Below are positions 57,814 through 64,000 of a DNA stretch of 64,000 nt, piece after piece; the first letter of the stretch is position 1; each line of letters opens with the position of its first letter. This stretch comes from Cydia pomonella (lineage: Eukaryota > Arthropoda > Insecta > Lepidoptera > Tortricidae): assembly GCF_033807575.1 (NCBI RefSeq), contig NC_084711.1, positions 12,524,001 through 12,588,000 of the forward strand, in the 5' to 3' direction. Both the position numbers and the translations under genes were made by a program. A model generated the notes under the pieces. That model did not search any database, had not been told where the DNA came from, and worked only from the letters and a program-made list of their open reading frames with translations.

Positions 57814-59266
57814 ATGGACGCAAATGCAATGTAACTAACACAGCCAATGTTACGTGTTGTCACGTGACTCACTGAAAATCAGTGCATTTAACACCTTGTT
57901 ACATGTGTGAAACACAATAACTTTTGTGTGAAGACGTAACCTGTTCAGGCGCGTCGGTTACTTTTTTGATAACTTTTGTTTAATGTTATGTTCCGGTTTG
58001 TTGATATAGTAAAAACAGTGATATTACTAACAAATGTTTCAGTTGGCATAATATGTAAAGATTTTTTAAACTAAGTATTTGGGGGATGCGGGATGCAACT
58101 GTACAGGACGAAAGAAAGTAATGAATACTATTCCCATATTAATTAAATATTCATCATTAAGCACTTCGTAGCTAAATGGAATGAAGGCAGTCGAACATAT
58201 CTTTGAGCTTAAAGCTATTCTACATCCTGTTTAAGCAATATTAATGCAAGCAATTAGTCCTTCATTTCCCCTGCGTTTTGCCTCGTGAAAGGGCACGAGG
58301 CTGACCCAGATCGGCCAGATGCATTATTATCGTCGTTAGGACAGCAACTTTAAACGTTACATTAAAGTTATATTCCCAATACAGTGTCCAGAATTAATTT
58401 GCAAAGGGAATCATGAGAATATTTTTTTCAGTTGATCACAACACAGACTTCTTCATGATACAATTTTATATTGCTACATTAATTAATTAATAAAACTGTT
58501 TTGATAGATATTAGTATTCATTTTATGGACACTAAGACGGGACTACCCTTCAATTTTTATAATATTGTACTAGTAAACGCCACACACATCTTTATGCCAA
58601 ATTGTCGTATTGCTAGAAATGTTTTGATGGTTCAGTGACGCTTGATTTCGGGCCGCTCAAATGGAGGCACGGCTTAAACTAAAATACCGGTTCTACGAAT
58701 TAGTTTGGTAGAAATCCGTGTTGGTACCCTCGTTGCCTTAATTGTTTTGACTATAAGTGCATTAGTGCTGTCGACCTCCAGTTATCAATTCGTTTACGAC
58801 ACAGTAAACTCAAATGTCATAATAAACAACATGACACACGGAATGGAACTCATTTAGTTATTGCACTGTTTATTACCTAGTAGTTAAAAGTTATAGCCTT
58901 TGTTTGTTTACCCTGTAAAATATTAATACAATAAGGCCAGAGACTCATCATAAATGCTCACAAATTTAAAGGTCCGGTCTTTAAACTCCTATTAATTATT
59001 TGTTTTTTGCCCAATTATTGTACTTTAGCGGTTTGAAAGATAATTCAATGTTAATCAGATGCAAATAATGAGATAATGGACCAATTAAACACCCAGTTAC
59101 GATTGAGTGATTGTAGTTCATTAATTGGAAACGCTATGGTATCGCTGCTCTTAAACCTGAGTATTGCTAAAGACGCCTCTTTCATTTGTCTGCAAATTAA
59201 AATAGAATGGTCATCATTGTAAGAAAGTAGAGCAACGAGGTGATGTGTAGCATCAGTCACAAGTGA
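57814..59266. other. unassigned AT-rich sequence
   Basis: Nothing recognised. Confidence 0.4.
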
Positions 59267-59480
59267 TCACAATGCGATTAGAAAGCGAATTGCACAAGTG
59301 ATGCTCTCAGAAGAAAGCGCGACCGAGGTAGGAAAGTTGTATCGAGGAGAGGGGGTTGGTGGGGCTGCGCGCACGCAGCCGCAAAAGTAGTACACTTTCG
59401 ATCTCAACTTGCGTCGGTGAGAGTTGCATGAAAACGAAAGTGGTGGGCCATTATGGTCCACTTTCGAAGCAGAGTTCAAG
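59267..59480. other. GC-balanced patch with small inverted repeat
   Basis: CGAAAGTGGTGGGCCAT and ATGGTCCACTTTCG (59436-59467) form a short bulged hairpin. A 70-codon minus frame across the patch is not recognised. Confidence 0.35.
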
Positions 59481-62137
59481 AACCTCGTCAGCCCTGTCCT
59501 GAGCCTGTTTAGTTTTAATTATGTATCTATCGGACAACTTCATGCATAAGAGTGTTGTCAACTGCGTTTAAACAAGCTGACCGGTTGTATGTTTGTCGTT
59601 GCAGGAAGGTGAAAGTGATTAGCGATTGAATAAGAATATTCGATAATTATTATTTGCTTAAACAAACATAGGTGTTATAAATCTTATAAAGCTTGAAAAA
59701 ATGCTAAACTTCGATTCTACACTCTGTTAAGTTTATATGTACTCAAATATAATTAATAGGTACCTAAAAATCCTGGGGATAAGAACATACGTGATTGTGT
59801 AACTATAATTCACTAAACAAATGTCGGCCGTGCTAGGCAGTTCCGCCATGTAAGGGTTGCAGTATTTCCGAAAACATGTTTTCCAATTACTGGCTACCTA
59901 GGTATAGTATATAATCAATTTCATAGTTCTACACTGAGCATGCACTCATACACGATACACTACATCGCTGCCGAGTGCCGTTGGCACAGAAACAGATTTC
60001 TGTTTACAAATATTCTGGTAATACATTCGTAGAATCCACAGTTTTCAGGTCGTCACGGTTAAACAACGGTCGTAACTGGTGGCAGCGGTCTCTCAAGGGC
60101 ACACCGACGTTAATTATGTTAATGGCAACATTACGTATTTGTATGTAGGTAGTAATATATTTTATTGATCTAATTACCCACACATATTACAACTGAACTG
60201 TGCACTAAGACATTGTGAGAAACTTCAGTAGATTTTCATTCCAGTATTTAAGAGCAACCCTTCTCTATCGGTTTTCGAAAAATCTTCGTAAATAGTACAT
60301 ATTGCCATTATATGAGCACGAGTTTTCTTTAGGCTGTGCGTTATTTTTGTCTATCACGGTACGTATTTATTTATAACCATTAGATAAATTAACAAATAAA
60401 TGACCTCTTAAGGCTGATCAAATCGACACAATAATACACATTAGATATTATTGTTACTTTCACGTTTTTTCGTGATTTTGAGTAGTAGCATATTCATACG
60501 ATAATAACCCATTCAATTTTTTGTATAGATTATTATGGCGAAATGTTTCTATACTGACTGTCATTAAAAGAATAAAATGTAAATTTATAAATATCACAGA
60601 ATCCACAAAGCTTGAAAATGTTTGTTCGCGAAGACATAGTATTTTGCCTATTAGCATTTACCTTTACTGCATTGAGATAAGGTTTACTCCTGGCCACTTG
60701 TTTCTTCGTTTGTACTTACATTTTGTACGGTGGAATAAATAAAGTTATGGACTATCGTAGAACCTTGACATATCAGTATAATATGACACTCATGGGGAAT
60801 TTCATGTTTAAGTCCTTGTTATTAGATTCTGCCTTGGCTTATTTTACTTTACTTATTACTTAACTTGGCTTACAATTTTTATAGGTATCGTTTCAATTTT
60901 AATACAAAACGATAGGTATAGAATTTGCAAGTTAGAGGTAAGGTACTTTTATTTAATCGTATGGCATTCTTACGATTCTTAGAGACTTTACAATTTGTTT
61001 GTTGTATTTTGCTGAATGATGAACAACTTAGCGTTTCTGTTGTAGTTATATACCCTTTGCAATTTTCTTAGTACATGTATTTGTAGATAATAGAGAATTT
61101 TATTTTTATTTTTATTTTATAAATTGAAGAATAGAATAATGTCCCAACATCTTTGTAGTTCAGAACAGCAGGGCGTTCGTACCCTCGGTACTCTAGAGAA
61201 TGTAATATTTGTATAATTATGTTAAAGGATCATTCGAGTTCCTAGTTTAGATTTTAAGATTTTTTTACTATAAAATCGTATAATGTCATAATATAAATGA
61301 TTATGATGAATAATGTACATATAATTGTTGGTGCAATCAATAGGTACTATTTACTTTCTTACTTAATATATTTAATTAACTGGGGTTTAAATTAGAAAAC
61401 AGCAAAACTATAACTAACATTTTAACCTATTTAGCGAAATAGTTTATAAACAACGGTCGATGTACTTCAGATTATATTTGACAGTAACTAGTATTTTAAA
61501 ATTTTAAGATACCTTTGTATCGAGGGTGAGGTCGACGACCTGCGCTGACGTCACCGCTGCCCCGGCTCGAGCTTAACCCGTGCTCTGACCTCCTGCATAT
61601 GCTGTACTGTGAAATAAGTATGTTGGTATGTCGAAATGGGAGGAGAAATGACTGACGAGACTTGAAATGTTAAGTTCAGAACCATGATTTTGTGTGCCAG
61701 TTGGTTTTTGGATTATATGTCAATAAAATTCGGATTAAATAGTTTCTCAGAATGGTTTATATTCACATTTTTGCTCTGAAACTATCAACTTTTCGCAAGT
61801 ACTTATCTATCAAGCAATCCTATTCTAAAGGGATTAAGTATATTATTAATTTATTATAAAGTAGCTACTTTTTTGACAGCTACAAGAAATGAAATTCAAA
61901 ATTTGCAGTCAATATTCTTTATTCTTTTAAACCTAGTTCTTTATTCTTTTATAATTGCATACATGTAGTAGATACAAAATATATTAAATACTATATGTAT
62001 TGGGTTAATACGTTTGCAATATCTACACTAATTACTTATTCTAACATTATACACATAAAATATACATATTTACAAATTAAACTAAGTTTAACTACAACTG
62101 TCCGCTATAAATTAATCGACAGAATAAAAACATTTCG
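59481..62137. other. unassigned AT-rich sequence
   Basis: About 2.6 kb with one GC-rich spot at 61525-61600 (CTGCGCTGACGTCACCGCTG, which contains a TGACGTCA CRE-like octamer at 61546-61553). No gene or repeat family recognised. Confidence 0.35.
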
Positions 62138-62145
62138 CTATGTAC
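62138..62145. repeat. hAT target-site duplication, left
   Basis: CTATGTAC directly precedes the element and is repeated exactly at 63919-63926. Confidence 0.9.
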
Positions 62146-62711
62146 TAGGGAATGCAATAACCGGGCGTTTTTCATTACCGGTAATTTACCGACGCGAGGT
62201 CCCACTAACCGGTTAACCGGTAAATTACCGGTTATACGTTTATGAAATAAAAAACATTGATTTTGCATTATTATTGATTGTGTCCTTATTTTCGTCAGTA
62301 ACCTTTAAAAGTAATCAACAGCACGTTATAGAAACATCGATAAAACAAAATAATGAAAATAAACTATAAACATTAAACAAGATATATTTACTAATCATAT
62401 TAAATAAAAAATCAAACATGTATCATTTCAAAGCGAAATGAACTTGTACATTAAATAAGCAACATCAAACTTTTTTATTCTTTAAAAATCGCAGTAATCA
62501 AAGGGTAACAAAAATTATAACTAAAGAGTGAATTCAAATGTCATACAAGTTTGCATTTACACATCTATCAATATAATATTGTTATTAAAGTAACTAAAAC
62601 CGTAATCATCTAGTAAATATAAGAAAAATTAGTTTCATTCATCAGCAAGATTAGTTTCATATCATTTTAACACTAGTTAATTTAAAATTGCACTTAAGTT
62701 ATTGCAAACTA

Positions 62712-63433
62712 TTAAGGGGCCGTTATCGATTTTAGTCGCAAAAATGTCAAATTGATAGATTAAGCGCATGAAATTGTACACCTTTTGTTAACTATTAAAA
62801 ATAACAAGTACTGGTTTTTTTTAGCACGTCTTGTTATCTTTCATTATAATAAAAAAAAAATTAAAACACTCACTTAATTAGTAATGATTTTTTTTCTGGT
62901 GGACGTTTAGGTAAACGCGCGAAAAGCAGTGATTTTGTCGATCTTATTTGTAAATTTCGTTAAGTTTGGACTGCTAAAAATGGTAATTTTGTATTACACA
63001 TATCCTGTACTTCAACTTTAATAAACTACATTTTTGTTACTATAAATTTGAAGTAGTGTAAATGAAAGTTAGACGAAATCAATTTTCTCCAGAAATTACT
63101 TCAAAACAAGTGACAATTTCTCTGAAAATTGACTTAATTTCAACGTAATTTTGATACTTAAACAATCTACAACATTTGCTGAAACTGTTCTTATACATCA
63201 TTTTGTATAATTTACTACCATAATTTATATGAATTTTTAAAAACTATCCCTTCTCGTCATCTATTACCGGGGACGCACGCTTGCGACCTCATTATTAAAA
63301 GGCAAGATGAAAAAACGTGCTAATATAAACCAATACTTGTTATTTAGATATTACGTAACAAAAGGTGTACAATTCCAACGACAAAATCTATCAATATAAA
63401 ATTTTTGCTCTAAAATCGTTACCGGGCTCTTAA
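62712..63433. mobile_element. TTAA-flanked long-TIR element nested in the hAT element
   Basis: TTAA at 62712-62715 and 63430-63433 bound a 714-bp insert with inverted ends of about 130-140 bp. On the left are GGGGCCGTTATCGATTTTAG, TTGATAGATT, TTGTACACCTTTTGTTA and ATAACAAGTACTGG, and the right side carries their complements in order (CCAATACTTGTTAT, TAACAAAAGGTGTACAA, AATCTATCAA, CTAAAATCGTTACCGGGCTC). Arm identity is roughly 75-80% by eye. TTAA would fit a piggyBac-type target, but the tips are not classic. Confidence 0.7.
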
Positions 63434-63521
63434 GATAGGAGTTGGAATCAGGAACATGTCATCATCAGATAATTCTGTTAATTATATATAAAATAATTGC
63501 GTTTGTTAAATATCTAGGCGA

Positions 63522-63660
63522 TTAATTAGAACGTTGCTTAGACATTCGTGAACGATATCTTGAACACAAGTAACCAGCGGTAGAAAATGTTCTTTCGCAT
63601 TCCACACTTGTGAAGGGAAAGGGCGAGGGATTAGCGACCACTTGTCACAAAACATAGCTT
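63522..63660 (-). pseudogene. hAT transposase C-terminal (dimerisation) remnant
   Basis: The minus strand reads NPSPFPFTSVECERTFSTAG followed by YLCSRYRSRMSKQRSN and a stop at 63522-63524. The block SVECERTFSTAG...SRYRSRMS is the conserved C-terminal hAT dimerisation motif (S.ESER.FS.AG...R..RL/M). A stop lies a few codons upstream of NPSPFPF, and there is no room in frame for the DDE catalytic core. This is a relic of the autonomous ancestor. It lies in the expected orientation near one end of the element, which independently confirms the hAT assignment. Confidence 0.85.
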
Positions 63661-63918
63661 CCTAGTTCCTACTCCGACGAGATCATAAGATGCAGAAAAG
63701 TAAGTATTTTAAGTGTCTCTTCGTAATCGTAAACCGTAGTAATTTTTTTTTTTGTAAGTACGAAGACATAGATGGGCTAATTCAACAGGTTGTTACATTT
63801 TTATTTGCCTATACAACGTTCGGTAAATTCCCGGTTACGGCTGGAAATTACCGGTATTTTACCGACTGTAATATTGGTCAAATTACCGGGTAACCGGTTA
63901 ACCGGTTAGCATTCCCTA

Positions 63919-63926
63919 CTATGTAC
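63919..63926. repeat. hAT target-site duplication, right
   Basis: CTATGTAC is identical to 62138-62145. Confidence 0.9.
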
Positions 63927-64000
63927 ACGACTGTCACGCAACCTAGTATACGCAAATCTAGGGGAAAAAGTCAATTCACATCTTATGTAACTACTCCAAA

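Larger units (their letters stand above)
62146..63918. mobile_element. hAT-superfamily element, 1773 bp, non-autonomous
   Basis: The ends TAGGGAATGCAATAACCGG and CCGGTTAGCATTCCCTA form TIRs with 10 perfect terminal bases. The element is flanked by the exact 8-bp duplication CTATGTAC. Both subterminal regions are studded with ACCGGTAA/TTACCGGT words (62160-62240 and 63820-63910), as in hAT transposase-binding regions. The interior is AT-rich and keeps only a decayed hAT dimerisation fragment (63522-63660). A TTAA-flanked element sits inside at 62712-63433. It needs an outside transposase to move. Confidence 0.92.

Noticed and set aside
1..64000. A prokaryotic-type operon, defence system or integrated virus
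   Set aside because: No ribosome-binding-site-led gene series, no long frames, and no viral hallmark protein was seen on either strand.

Overview
The window looks like non-coding DNA from a moth or butterfly (Lepidoptera). It is AT-rich with short GC-rich patches. It carries several dispersed repeat families that I recognise from lepidopteran genomes: the CGGCCAAG...GGGTTCCGTA family, a 3' tail carrying ATACCACGTCGGTGG, an RTE-type tail starting TAGCTGTTGCCCGC, and TTCTA/TCTA-tailed 3' ends. I found no host protein-coding gene. The longest open frame is 159 codons, none of the open frames resembles a protein I know, and several exist only because a palindrome repeats itself. I also saw no tRNA, rRNA, CRISPR array or bacterial feature. 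The species, and whether this is intergenic DNA or one long intron, cannot be told from the sequence alone.

What can be supported is a dense layer of transposable elements. From 0 to 12 kb there are copies of the GGGTTCCGTA family, two copies of a GAGCAAG-type repeat, a 240-bp palindromic element (3451-3691) and a short TGTGTCG-ended element (11273-11383). From 13.9 to 14.3 kb there is a 373-bp terminal-inverted-repeat (TIR) element. The most informative locus is 17.3-18.75 kb: a 476-bp palindrome abuts a mariner-like MITE, which is split by a TTAA-flanked piggyBac-like MITE, which is itself split by a 5'-truncated LINE that still encodes an RNase H/zinc-knuckle tail. Two further LINE C-terminal remnants lie at 21.8-22.2 kb and 23.7-23.9 kb. 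From 20 to 29 kb there are several short inverted-repeat elements and perfect hairpins. A LINE-associated tandem array of about seven units occupies 29.5-30.6 kb.

From 32 to 45 kb there are second copies of families seen earlier, which establishes them as mobile families rather than chance palindromes: the TGTGTCG element, the 3451-type palindrome, the intact mariner-like MITE and the third GGAAAGAGAAGAGTC fold-back. At 47.4-48.2 kb an element of about 785 bp with TIRs of about 110 bp encloses an unidentified 81-codon reading frame with one stop. The right end holds a 1773-bp hAT element (62146-63918) with a perfect 8-bp target duplication, a decayed hAT dimerisation domain, and a second TTAA-flanked element nested inside it.

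The rest is AT-rich sequence with scattered GC-rich islands (for example 8.8-9.3, 19.1, 24.4, 27.5, 35.7, 36.9, 42.4-43.0, 46.5, 48.7 and 49.3-49.6 kb). These could be regulatory but cannot be assigned. No cooperating gene set or defence-like system is visible. The interest lies in transposon stratigraphy, fold-back families and a few hairpins that could make small RNAs.
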